Source: Bacillota bacterium
Lineage (GTDB): Bacteria > Bacillota > Bacilli > Alicyclobacillales > SLC66
Direction: 5' to 3'
Assembly: GCA_021799325.1 (NCBI GenBank)
Contig: JAJZAS010000070.1
Location: 1 to 7,492 of the forward strand
Length of the DNA: 7,492 nucleotides
A model generated the notes under the pieces. The model ran no database searches. It had not been told where the DNA came from and worked only from the letters and a program-made list of their open reading frames with translations. Below are positions 1 through 6,015 of the stretch, piece after piece (position 1 is the stretch's first letter; each line of letters opens with the position of its first letter). The position numbers and the translations under genes were made by a program.

Positions 1-33
1 ACCGTTGGAACCGGTTATCAAGATTTTCTTCAT
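1..33 (-). CDS. N-terminus of a Rossmann-fold NAD(P)-dependent sugar epimerase/dehydratase (partial)
   Basis: The reverse strand reads ATG at 33-31 followed by ten more codons to the window edge, giving MKKILITGSNG. This is the first beta strand and the start of the glycine-rich TGxxGxxG dinucleotide-binding loop typical of extended short-chain dehydrogenases (UDP-glucose 4-epimerase, dTDP-sugar and GDP-sugar epimerase/dehydratase types). A purine-rich GAAGGAT lies directly upstream (about 36-42), a usable but close ribosome binding site. Known for the family: these enzymes interconvert nucleotide-activated sugars in the cytoplasm. Inference: it would supply a donor sugar for the glycosyltransferases in this window. 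Only 11 residues are visible, so the substrate and even the exact subfamily cannot be told. A Rossmann reductase of other type is the main alternative. Confidence 0.6.
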   Translation of the reverse strand, partial: MKKILITGSNG

Positions 34-114
34 TATCCTTCAACCCCATTATTCTTTGTTTAAAGCAATCCGTTGTTTTCAAATAAGCGTTTTACAGAAT
101 TAATTTTCAGCTTG

Positions 115-142
115 ATTACAAACATGATCATTGTTCAGTTAA
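115..142 (-). promoter_or_regulatory. Candidate sigma-A-type promoter for the epimerase gene
   Basis: On the minus strand TTAACT (142-137) is followed after 16 bases by TGTAAT (120-115), which match the TTGACA and TATAAT consensus at 4 and 5 of 6 positions. The spacer holds a small palindrome, ATGATCAT, within a near-symmetric AACATGATCATTGTT. The leader to the ATG at 33 would be about 75 bases. This is a pattern match only; no regulator can be named. Confidence 0.25.
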
Positions 143-165
143 CCAACTGCGTATTCCAATCGATT

Positions 166-257
166 TGGACAACCATCCCACTATCTCCTGGACAGTCAAA
201 CCAGTAACTCTTGGACAGTTGTTCCAGTATTACTTGGACAGGCCGTTAGCCTTTCAT
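166..257. repeat. Four contiguous 23-bp units, each starting TGGACA
   Basis: TGGACA occurs at 166, 189, 212 and 235, exactly 23 bases apart. The two middle units are most alike, sharing TGGACAGT, then CCAGTA after four variable bases, then CT at the end. The first unit keeps TGGACA, CCA and the pyrimidine-rich end; the fourth keeps little beyond TGGACA. Inference: a protein-binding iteron array, most likely the subterminal transposase-binding repeats of a lost insertion sequence. Multiple short terminal repeats of this sort are known in IS21-family elements. No transposase of that family is in the window. An operator array for the adjacent minus-strand epimerase gene is an alternative. Confidence 0.5.
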
Positions 258-315
258 AAGGTCATTCTTTATTTACCAGTTTTCTCTTACTCTTGCAACC
301 CGTTTTTTAGTTTTC

Positions 316-346
316 TGGGTATTCGAAGTTTAGCGTGGATACTCCA
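316..346 (+). repeat. 31-bp direct repeat, left copy
   Basis: The 31 bases here match 1448-1478 at 27 positions in the same orientation; the core GTTTAG(C/T)GTGGATACTCCA is shared apart from one base. Within each copy TGG(A/G)TA near the start recurs as TGGATA about 20 bases later, and the copy begins TGG and ends CCA. The two copies bracket the ISL3 remnant. They are direct rather than inverted, so they are not a simple pair of IS termini. Confidence 0.6.
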
Positions 347-427
347 ATTCAATAGAATTGGACAAGGGAATCGTGTTCGTAGAGATGAGCGGGTTGTGGT
401 TCCATACTTATCACGGTTCTTTTTGTT

Positions 428-1446
428 TCAGATCTCGACAATATCCAACGTAAAGCCTTCTGCAATCAGGTAAATGATTGTGGTGATGTTTTTAACCGAA
501 CGAAACCCTTGCGCTCTGCGCTTGGCACATTGAACCAGTCCGTTAATGGCCTCCATCATGATCCCATTGGTCACTTTGGACGTGAACCATCTCAAGATGT
601 CCTGCTCATGTTGCCGAATCGTTTTCGCTGCCTTGATCATATCCGGGATCTGGGTATGCTTCACCCAATAATACCAGCCATCCAGAAACTTCTTTGCCCT
701 CTCGATATTCTCGTGCTCACACAACTTGGAGAACGCCAACTTGAGATGATACGCTTTCGCTGTTACAGATCTTCGTCTTCAGACGAATCAGAGTCCCTTT
801 TGCTTGGCGGTTATATGGTCTTCTTTTTTTAGCCGAACGTAGCGATAGCTTTTTGATTCAGTTACCGTGCGTTGTTCCTTGCACCGTGTCTCGTTGACAA
901 CGGTATTGATAATTTTCATGGCGTGGAATTTGTTAAATGTAATCTCTACTTAGGGAAAATAAATCTTGGCACCCGCTATAAATCTGGGTGGCATATCCAT
1001 ACACAACTCATCAATGTCATCAGGATGGCCGCACTTTTTTAGCAGTTGCCCCTTAAAGTCAAGCAAGGTTTGCTGCCTTTTACCTTCTGCCACATGAAGC
1101 ACTTTCCTGATAACGAGATCTAGGATCAATGAAACGTATTGATGTCCCATTGCACGAGAGGTTTCGTCAATCGCAATCCGTTTCACATTCTTTAATATTT
1201 GCTTTTCATTTGCCTCGTCGAAGTAGTGGAGCAAGATCGGCCACATCGTAGTATCGTATTCGCCTAAGAGACGAGACACTTCATTCACAGGCATTGCTTT
1301 TGCCAGTAGCACCATGGAGGATTCGAAGTATAAGGAAAACCCAGAACGTTCAAATGTCCAAGGAATCTCCACCGTTTTGGGTGTTTGACACTCATCGCAC
1401 AGGATACGTGGTGGTTTGCCAACAATGAAAATTCGATATTGAAAAA
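428..1446 (-). pseudogene. Degraded ISL3-family transposase
   Basis: Two in-frame open stretches (1372-950 and 739-428) belong to one former gene. The upstream part carries a CxxC pair (ILCDECQ, codons before the ATG at 1372), then residues typical of the DDE transposase of ISL3: RIAIDETS with the first catalytic Asp, and DELCMDMPPRFI with the second. The downstream part has the ISL3 C-terminal block with AAKTIRQHEQDILRWF and NGIMMEAINGLVQ, which includes the catalytic Glu. Damage: a TAA at 952-950 replaces the Lys of the expected FPKVEI; reading through gives NKFHAMKIIN, as in intact members. Further in-frame TGA codons lie near 790 and 779, where the other frame reads TLIRLKTK, which suggests two compensating indels. 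The reading frame opens only from about 1446 and the N-terminal zinc-finger half is missing. It cannot make an active transposase. Family assignment is firm; the exact element is not known. Confidence 0.88.
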
Positions 1447-1447
1447 A

Positions 1448-1478
1448 TGGATATTAGCAGTTTAGTGTGGATACTCCA
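1448..1478 (+). repeat. 31-bp direct repeat, right copy, touching the GT2 stop codon
   Basis: This copy matches 316-346 at 27 of 31 bases. It ends at 1478, and the stop codon of the GT2 gene occupies 1479-1481, so the repeat starts exactly where the GT2 gene ends. Reading from the minus strand it begins TGGAGTATCCAC, and the ISL3 remnant starts directly inside it. Inference: it is the transposase-proximal terminus of the ISL3 element or of an element that carried it. Confidence 0.6.
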
Positions 1479-2471
1479 TTAACTTAATTCGTTAAAGGTT
1501 GCTTCAAGGATAGAAAAATATTGATCATTAAGAGTTTTATAATAATTGTGTAACTCATCTATATATTTTTGGGATATTTCATAAAACTCATTATCTAGTT
1601 GTTCTTTAATTAAGTATTTCTTATCGATAAAATCAATCCTTAATTGTTCAAAAAACCTTCTAATGCCAATTTCATAGTCGTTACTAAATAATTCAATAAA
1701 CCCATACTCTGGGGTTGTCAAAAGCGAATGCGCATGATCAGTCACACTCACTAAACCCATCAAACCTTTATTCACTTGTTGCCCTGCATGAACTCGAAAA
1801 TAACTCAGCGTATCTGGCAAATATAGTCCAGGTCCCTCCAACATCAGACTAAACCATGAAGCCAAATCATAGACTTCGTAAGACCGACCAGCAAATGTTC
1901 CAATAGGAACCTTTAAGCTGCTTTTTCGAAAAAGCGCAGTGGTGAGCTCACCAATAAAGTTAAAATTAACCAGTCCAAACGGATTTGCAAAGACAATCTT
2001 GGCCATAGCAACTTTATCAAATAATGATGGTTTTTGAATAAACTTAATAAAAACCCCGGTTATTTGTAACAAATTTGCTTGCGCATCTATGCCTTGACGA
2101 TGCGAAGTAACTAACACAAGGTCTTGGTGATCTCTCAAAACCGGCACCATCAACTCTAATTTTCGAGGGTGAAATAAATCATCATCCATTAAAAAATTAA
2201 TAAAACCGCCATTTGATGCTTCCATCAACATTAAGATGTTCCTATTTGGACCTAGATTGAATTTGTTTTTAATATATTGGATGTTCGAGTGCTCTTGCAA
2301 GTAGGGTTGTATTCGTTCTTCTGTATCATCATTTGTACTATTGTCCCCTATAATAATCTCGATATTTTTATATGTTTGAGCTAGTACACTTTTTAAAGCA
2401 AGCTCCAAATAATCCGGACGATTATAAGTGGGAATCAAAATACTTACTAACGGTGTTTGCGATTCCAGCAT
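1479..2471 (-). CDS. Family 2 glycosyltransferase (GT-A fold)
   Basis: An intact 330-residue protein. Residues 8-53 form the GT2 nucleotide-sugar binding start: VSILIPTYNRPDYLELALKS, then EIIIGDNSTNDDTEE with the Asp that binds uridine. The metal-binding DXD equivalent is DDD at about 96-98 (NFLMDDDLFHPRKLE). The later YFRVHAGQQVN block resembles the region after the catalytic base in this family. There is no signal peptide or clear membrane segment, so it should act at the inner face of the membrane on a lipid-linked acceptor. The ATG at 2471 follows GAGGTGAG (2485-2478), a strong ribosome binding site at good distance. Length is normal for single-domain GT2 enzymes. The gene runs opposite to the GT4 pair and alone, between two IS remnants; its stop abuts a 31-bp IS-like repeat, so the last residues could have been altered by an insertion. 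Donor and acceptor are unknown. Confidence 0.9.
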   Translation of the reverse strand: MLESQTPLVSILIPTYNRPDYLELALKSVLAQTYKNIEIIIGDNSTNDDTEERIQPYLQEHSNIQYIKNKFNLGPNRNILMLMEASNGGFINFLMDDDLFHPRKLELMVPVLRDHQDLVLVTSHRQGIDAQANLLQITGVFIKFIQKPSLFDKVAMAKIVFANPFGLVNFNFIGELTTALFRKSSLKVPIGTFAGRSYEVYDLASWFSLMLEGPGLYLPDTLSYFRVHAGQQVNKGLMGLVSVTDHAHSLLTTPEYGFIELFSNDYEIGIRRFFEQLRIDFIDKKYLIKEQLDNEFYEISQKYIDELHNYYKTLNDQYFSILEATFNELS

Positions 2472-2515
2472 ATGATACTCACCTCAAATTAACTTATCTA
2501 GTTAGTGTATCATAT
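2470..2515 (-). promoter_or_regulatory. Inverted repeat enclosing the RBS and start codon of the GT2 gene
   Basis: ATATGATAC at 2470-2478 and GTATCATAT at 2507-2515 are perfect 9-bp arms around 28 bases. In the minus-strand transcript the ribosome binding site falls in the loop and two bases of the ATG lie in the 3' arm. If the leader is long enough to include both arms, the hairpin could lower or modulate translation. The stem is AT-rich and therefore weak. A protein operator of the same symmetry is the alternative. Confidence 0.4.
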
Positions 2516-3074
2516 AGATCATGAGTTATGCAGTTGATGGTTGAATTAGATAATTGTTTGTTTTTGAACAATTGCCAATTGGAAATGTATTGGGGGTAGG
2601 AAACTCCTTTATTCCATTGTGAAACACCGCCACAGCCATCAACAGGACAACCTCTGTAGTCGTTTATTCATGCCCCTCCACCGTTATGGAAAAGCATAGG
2701 CGATTCAACCTGTGAAGAAATGAAATGTTTTGAAAAGCGAGGATTCGCTTCCGCACCGCTTGCCATGCGCGGCGTAGCATGCTCCATAGCGAAGCGGCGC
2801 GAGAGAGGGTCAGATGAGGAGCCCATTCAATAGGAAGAACGAGCTTTACATTTGTCTTCTGATCCACCACTCTTGTTATGAACGAAAGTTTGGGAGAAGG
2901 AAGATGGGGTGTCAGCCCTTAACGTCTTCCTTTTTTTATGTTCACTTTCGCCGCTCCTTTACCAAAGAATGGCGATGCCGTCTACTTCTACACATGCCAA
3001 TCATTTTCGCCTATCACCGCCTTTTCTAGCAAGAAAAAACCCCACAATCCCTGACAGAGAGGCTGAGAGGAAAC
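2516..3074. other. Gene-poor stretch between the GT2 gene and the IS110 remnant
   Basis: No recognisable gene. A minus-strand open frame at 2870-2664 (68 codons, GTG start, no convincing ribosome binding site) has no similarity I recognise. It is GC-richer than the sugar genes and may be a decayed end of the IS110 element or of another insertion. I could not find the C-terminal serine-containing domain of IS110 transposases here in any minus-strand frame. The only structured element is the hairpin at 2899-2937. Confidence 0.4.
2899..2937 (+). terminator. Rho-independent terminator-like hairpin
   Basis: GGAAGA (2899-2904) pairs with TCTTCC (2925-2930); an inner GGG/CCC pairing can extend it, and seven T follow at 2931-2937. 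The T run fits plus-strand transcription only. No plus-strand gene precedes it, so it may be an insulating terminator at the end of the degraded IS110 element, stopping transcription coming in from outside. Confidence 0.4.
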
Positions 3075-3587
3075 AACAAACTCCGGGAAGAAGCGATCCA
3101 GCCAGTTATAGATGCGCTCAGTCACCCGATGCAGATCCTCCATCTGTCGTTCCCGCTGATTCATGCCATTGCGAAGTTCGGTGTAAATCCCGACCGTCCT
3201 TGATCAGCGAGCAATCGTCAGCGCGTCCTTCACTTCATTTTTCGTCAGTGAATTATCATCGAGTTCCTTGCTCTTCTTCACGTGTGACAAGTTGACATGA
3301 TCCACGGGAATTCTCCGTTGCCGCAAGTACTGGGCTAACGCCATCCAATAATGGCCTGTCAGTTCCAAGCCTCACCAGCACCGCTTCTTTGGCGTGGGAA
3401 CACTTCAGTTCAGCCAACCATCGCTCTAGACCTTTGATTCCTATCCTGGTATTCTCAATAAAGAGGGACTTACCAATTCGATCTCTCGCCAGTCGACGCA
3501 ACGCGCAACGTGCATGCATTTTGCGATATCAATACCAAAGATAAGCGTACCCTCCGTGATGCATTGAATCTTGGCGTTCACATTCAT
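3075..3587 (-). pseudogene. Degraded IS110-family transposase (N-terminal DEDD part)
   Basis: Starting at ATG 3587 the minus strand reads MNVNAKIQCITEGTLIFGID, the IS110 N-terminus with the first catalytic Asp in GIDIAK. After a one-base loss near 3472 the next frame continues with GKSLFIENTRIGIKGLERWL and KEAVLV. A second shift near 3373 leads to GLELTGHYWMALAQYLRQRR, equivalent to the GLEPTGHYW motif with the catalytic Glu, followed by NLSHVKKSKELDDNSLTKNE and VKDALTIAR. A TGA at 3206-3204 and further shifts near 3207 and 3189 separate this from ELRNGMNQRERQMEDLHRVT and NWLDRFFPEFV. Beyond about 3075 no similarity remains, and the C-terminal Tnp20 domain with its catalytic Ser is absent. 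At least four frame changes make it dead. Known for the family: these recombinases insert using a bridge RNA. Family call is firm. Confidence 0.88.
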
Positions 3588-3602
3588 TGCCAATATTGCT
3601 TC

Positions 3603-3659
3603 ACCCTCCTGAGTTGGCGTTTTGTTTGGACAACCATCACGATACCAGGAGGGTTTTTA
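3603..3659 (-). promoter_or_regulatory. Hairpin over the IS110 ribosome binding site, within a possible bridge-RNA leader
   Basis: ACCCTCCTG (3603-3611) and CAGGAGGGT (3646-3654) are perfect 9-bp arms around 34 bases. On the minus strand the proximal arm contains AGGAGG, the likely ribosome binding site of the IS110 gene, so folding would hide it. Such sequestration is a known way for IS elements to avoid read-through expression. On the plus strand the stem is followed by TTTTTAT and would act as a terminator for transcription entering the element. IS110-family elements encode a bridge RNA in the non-coding end next to the transposase gene. This leader (about 3588-3770) is the place for it, but the RNA cannot be identified by eye. 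Confidence 0.45.
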
Positions 3660-3770
3660 TTCTAGCAAACCTCAAATTACTTCATTACAGGACTGTTTAT
3701 TAGCACATTATTTTCGATTCAAATTCGATGGGACAATGGATGACATAATGTAATCGTGCCACCTTGTCCC

Positions 3771-3782
3771 TCTTTGGTAGAA
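3771..3782 (+). repeat. IS256 left terminal inverted repeat
   Basis: TCTTTGGTAGAA, perfect inverse of 4851-4862. Transposase-coding sequence starts almost at once inside it, where an intact element would have a leader and an N-terminal coding region first. Confidence 0.6.
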
Positions 3783-4839
3783 TTAGTGTACCGAGCACAA
3801 TTCTATTGGGATGGAAAACGAGATGGCACCATCACATTGCGAGTGCCACGGTTGTGAAATGGTCGTTTCTCCACCGAATTGTTTGTGCGTTATCGGCGCA
3901 GTGAGCAAGCCCTGTTGTTGGAGATGGTGGAAATGGTGATCCAAGGTGTGTCGATCCGCAAGATCACTGCGATTACAGAAGAACTCTGCGGCGCAGAGTT
4001 CTCAAAATCGACCGTATCTTAGTTGTGCAAAAACCTTGATCCCATCGTTGACGCATGGAATGGACGAAATCTGAGGGAGCATCAGTATCCCTTCCTTTTG
4101 GTAGATGCCATTGTATTAAAAATTCGGGAGGAGGGGCGTGTTCGTCCCCGAGCGGCCATGATCGTAACGAGCGTTAACGAAGAAGGCTATCGCGAAATCC
4201 TTGGCATCATGTTAGGAGACAGCGAATCGGAAGCAAGTTGGTCGGAATTTTTCAGTTGGCTTAAACAGCGAGATTTGAGAGGCGTGGATGTGGTCGTTTC
4301 TGACTGCCATAGCGGATTGGTCAAGGCGTTGCACGCGCAGTTTCAGGGAGCAACGTGGCAACGATGCCAGACACATTTCATGCGGAATTTCATGGATGCG
4401 ACACCGGAAGCACCTGCAAGCGGAGTGATACGGGAAGGTGCGTGCCATTCTCGATGCGCCAGATATGGCCACGGCACGTTTACTCATGAATAAGGTGGTA
4501 GGCGATTATGGCGAGAAAGCGCCGAAAGCGATCCAGACTCTTGAAAATGGGTTTGATGACATCACGACAGTCCTTGTCTTGCCAGAGCGTTACCGAAAGC
4601 GTCTGCGCACCACGAACGGTGTGGAACGCTTGAACGAAGAGATTCGTAGACGAGATCGGGTCATTCGCATCTACCCTAATCGCGATTCTGTGAAGCGAAT
4701 CATTGGCGCATTGCTCATGGAAATGGACGAAAAGTGGCAAACGGGTCATCGCTATCTGGACATGCAGGAGTATTTTTTATGGCGTGAGGAACAGAAAAAG
4801 CAGACAAAACAAGACGCAAAAATTAACATGATTAGTTAA
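3774..4839 (+). pseudogene. IS256-family (Mutator-like) transposase, inactivated
   Basis: The frame reads RDGTITLRVPRL, then a TGA at 3855-3857 in place of an expected Arg, then NGRFSTELFVRYRRSEQALL and VIQGVSIRKITAITEELCGA. A TAG at 4020-4022 replaces the expected Glu of TVSELCK. The catalytic DDE residues are still present: Asp in FLLVDAIV, Asp in VVVSDCHSGL, and Glu in TTNGVERLNEEIRRRDRV; the C/H motif WQRCQTHFMRN is also there. An extra G near 4406 shifts the frame inside the ATPKHLQAEW region, and a TGA at 4426-4428 replaces the expected Trp. The gene then runs cleanly from about 4429 to the stop at 4839. The first 60 or so residues are missing. Three nonsense changes and one frameshift mean it is not functional. 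The TTG at 4023, just after the TAG, is not a real start. Confidence 0.9.
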
Positions 4840-4850
4840 CATAATGCGAC

Positions 4851-4862
4851 TTCTACCAAAGA
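4851..4862 (-). repeat. IS256 right terminal inverted repeat
   Basis: TTCTACCAAAGA, perfect inverse of 3771-3782, just after the transposase stop. The following bases (ATTTACACCACATTT) look like the outer part of some IS256-family ends but find no partner on the left side. Confidence 0.6.
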
Positions 4863-4911
4863 TGAATTTACACCACATTTAGGACTTGATCATCATCAAT
4901 GCAGATATGAT

Positions 4912-4918
4912 AAAGGAG
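4912..4918 (+). promoter_or_regulatory. Ribosome binding site that decides the first GT4 start
   Basis: AAAGGAG precedes three consecutive in-frame TTG codons at 4921, 4924 and 4927. The last gives an 8-base spacing, the others 5 and 2. Starting at 4927 also makes the protein N-terminus align with its downstream paralogue and gives both 362 residues. Confidence 0.65.
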
Positions 4919-4926
4919 TTTTGTTG

Positions 4927-6015
4927 TTGAATATCTATTTTGTCCTTGAACATGTCAGTGGACAAGGCGGAGTGGAGACTGTGGTGACAAGCGTCGCGCG
5001 AGAATTATACTCGCTTGGTCATCGCGTAATTGTGTTTCTACCCGATGCCAGTGATAACCCCGTTTGGGAACAGCTATTGCCAGAGGTTCATTATTTTTTC
5101 CAACCAAAAGTGAACATCTCAAACCGGTTTGAACTTATAGCGGAAAAAGCACGTTCATTTTCGGCTACCCTTGCCAACTTTGCCAAACCGGACATTCTTG
5201 TGGGGACTCATGTTCCACATACGACGCTTTATGCTAGAATGGCAACTGGATACGTTAATCTTCCAAAAATCCCTGTGGTATCTTGGTTACACAATCCTCC
5301 TAGACTGTTTAAAGATCCACATTTTATTAATTACGCTGATGTTCACTGGGCGATTTCTACAGGAATTTTGGACGAAATTAAAAGTTTTATAAAACCATCG
5401 CCACATATATACTGGGTCGGCAATCCTATTGCTATATCTGATCAAAGAATTCATGCATCGAATCAACCACAGTATCTTGTAATGAGTCGTTTAGAAAATC
5501 AACAAAAACGTCTAGATATTCTTTTTAATGCTTTAGCCAAACATCCGTCGCCCTGGCAGTTGCACGTGTTTGGAAAAGGTCCAGACGAAGATATGCTTAA
5601 ATCTGTTGCCATCCAGTTAGGGATTAATGAAAAGATTATTTGGGAAGGCTGGGTCGAGCGGCCTTGGGATAATATTAAGACTGCAACTGCTCTTGTACTT
5701 ACATCGGATTTTGAAGGAATGCCGATGAATATCGGCGAGGCTTTTGCTCGTGGGGTACCAGTCATTTCGTCAGATTGTCATTCAGGGCCAAGGGATTTGA
5801 TTAAGCATGGCGTAAATGGCTTCTTATTTCCCCCGGGGGATATAGATTCACTCATGCAATCATTTCGCCGGATTGAATCTTTAAGTGATAAGGAATGGGC
5901 AATTTTGTCTACAAATGCACTGGAAACATCGTTAAAGTTTGATATTCATTATATTTTGCAGAGATTCAAACTGTCGCTGTTAGACTTTATTCACGAAGAA
6001 CGGTGGAACTTTTAA
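4927..6015 (+). CDS. Family 4 glycosyltransferase, WaaB/RfaB-like (first of a tandem pair)
   Basis: An intact GT-B fold retaining glycosyltransferase of 362 residues. The N-terminal domain begins NIYFVLEHVSGQGGVETVVT, with the glycine-rich loop after the first strand used by GT4 enzymes. The C-terminal domain starts near residue 183 with LVMSRLENQQKRLDI (Arg and Lys that contact donor phosphates). It continues with HVFGKGPDE and holds the EX7E motif in TSDFEGMPMNIGEAF at about 263-271, then SSDCHSGPRDLIKHGVNGFL. This last block resembles LPS 1,6-galactosyltransferase WaaB, but the donor cannot be assigned in a Gram-positive. No signal peptide; it should work peripherally at the inner membrane face. 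TTG at 4927 is preferred over the upstream TTGs on spacing and on the paralogue. The IS256 end lies only about 64 bases upstream, so the native promoter may have been cut off or replaced. Its stop overlaps the start of the next gene. Confidence 0.9.
   Translation: MNIYFVLEHVSGQGGVETVVTSVARELYSLGHRVIVFLPDASDNPVWEQLLPEVHYFFQPKVNISNRFELIAEKARSFSATLANFAKPDILVGTHVPHTTLYARMATGYVNLPKIPVVSWLHNPPRLFKDPHFINYADVHWAISTGILDEIKSFIKPSPHIYWVGNPIAISDQRIHASNQPQYLVMSRLENQQKRLDILFNALAKHPSPWQLHVFGKGPDEDMLKSVAIQLGINEKIIWEGWVERPWDNIKTATALVLTSDFEGMPMNIGEAFARGVPVISSDCHSGPRDLIKHGVNGFLFPPGDIDSLMQSFRRIESLSDKEWAILSTNALETSLKFDIHYILQRFKLSLLDFIHEERWNF

Larger units (their letters stand above)
34..427. other. Non-coding stretch between the epimerase and the ISL3 remnant
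   Basis: About 390 bases without a gene. It holds the epimerase leader and candidate promoter (to about 142), the 23-bp repeat array (166-257), an extra TGGACA at 359-364 that is out of phase with the array, and the left 31-bp repeat (316-346). Bases 347-427 are probably the 3' flank of the ISL3 element. A plus-strand open frame at 165-473 crosses all of these and shows no protein features. Confidence 0.5.
3771..4862 (+). mobile_element. Decayed IS256-family insertion sequence
   Basis: A transposase pseudogene lies between TCTTTGGTAGAA (3771-3782) and its exact reverse complement TTCTACCAAAGA (4851-4862), a perfect 12-bp inverted repeat. The enclosed length is about 1.09 kb; intact IS256 elements are near 1.3 kb, consistent with loss of the first part of the gene. 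The true outer ends could lie further out, since family inverted repeats are often longer than 12 bp and the outer bases here have diverged. No 8-9 bp target duplication is visible at these boundaries. Confidence 0.7.

Noticed and set aside
166..257. CRISPR array
   Set aside because: The repeated block is only 6-8 bases with a 23-base period, far too short for CRISPR repeats and spacers, and no cas gene is present.
165..473. Plus-strand open frame of 102 codons
   Set aside because: It crosses the 23-bp repeats, the 31-bp repeat and the end of the ISL3 pseudogene, has no ribosome binding site and no protein features.
509..832. Plus-strand open frame of 107 codons
   Set aside because: It is the antisense of the ISL3 transposase, whose frame has clear family motifs.
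2664..2870. Minus-strand open frame of 68 codons as a small gene
   Set aside because: GTG start without a convincing ribosome binding site, no recognisable motifs, and located in IS debris; described only as part of the gene-poor stretch.
2909..3295. Plus-strand open frame of 128 codons
   Set aside because: It is antisense to the IS110 remnant and its composition is not protein-like.
4023..4493. Independent gene starting at TTG 4023
   Set aside because: Transposase homology continues upstream through the TAG just before it, so this is the middle of a broken IS256 gene.
4212..4749. Two minus-strand open frames opposite the IS256 transposase
   Set aside because: Shadows of the plus-strand transposase frames, without features of their own.
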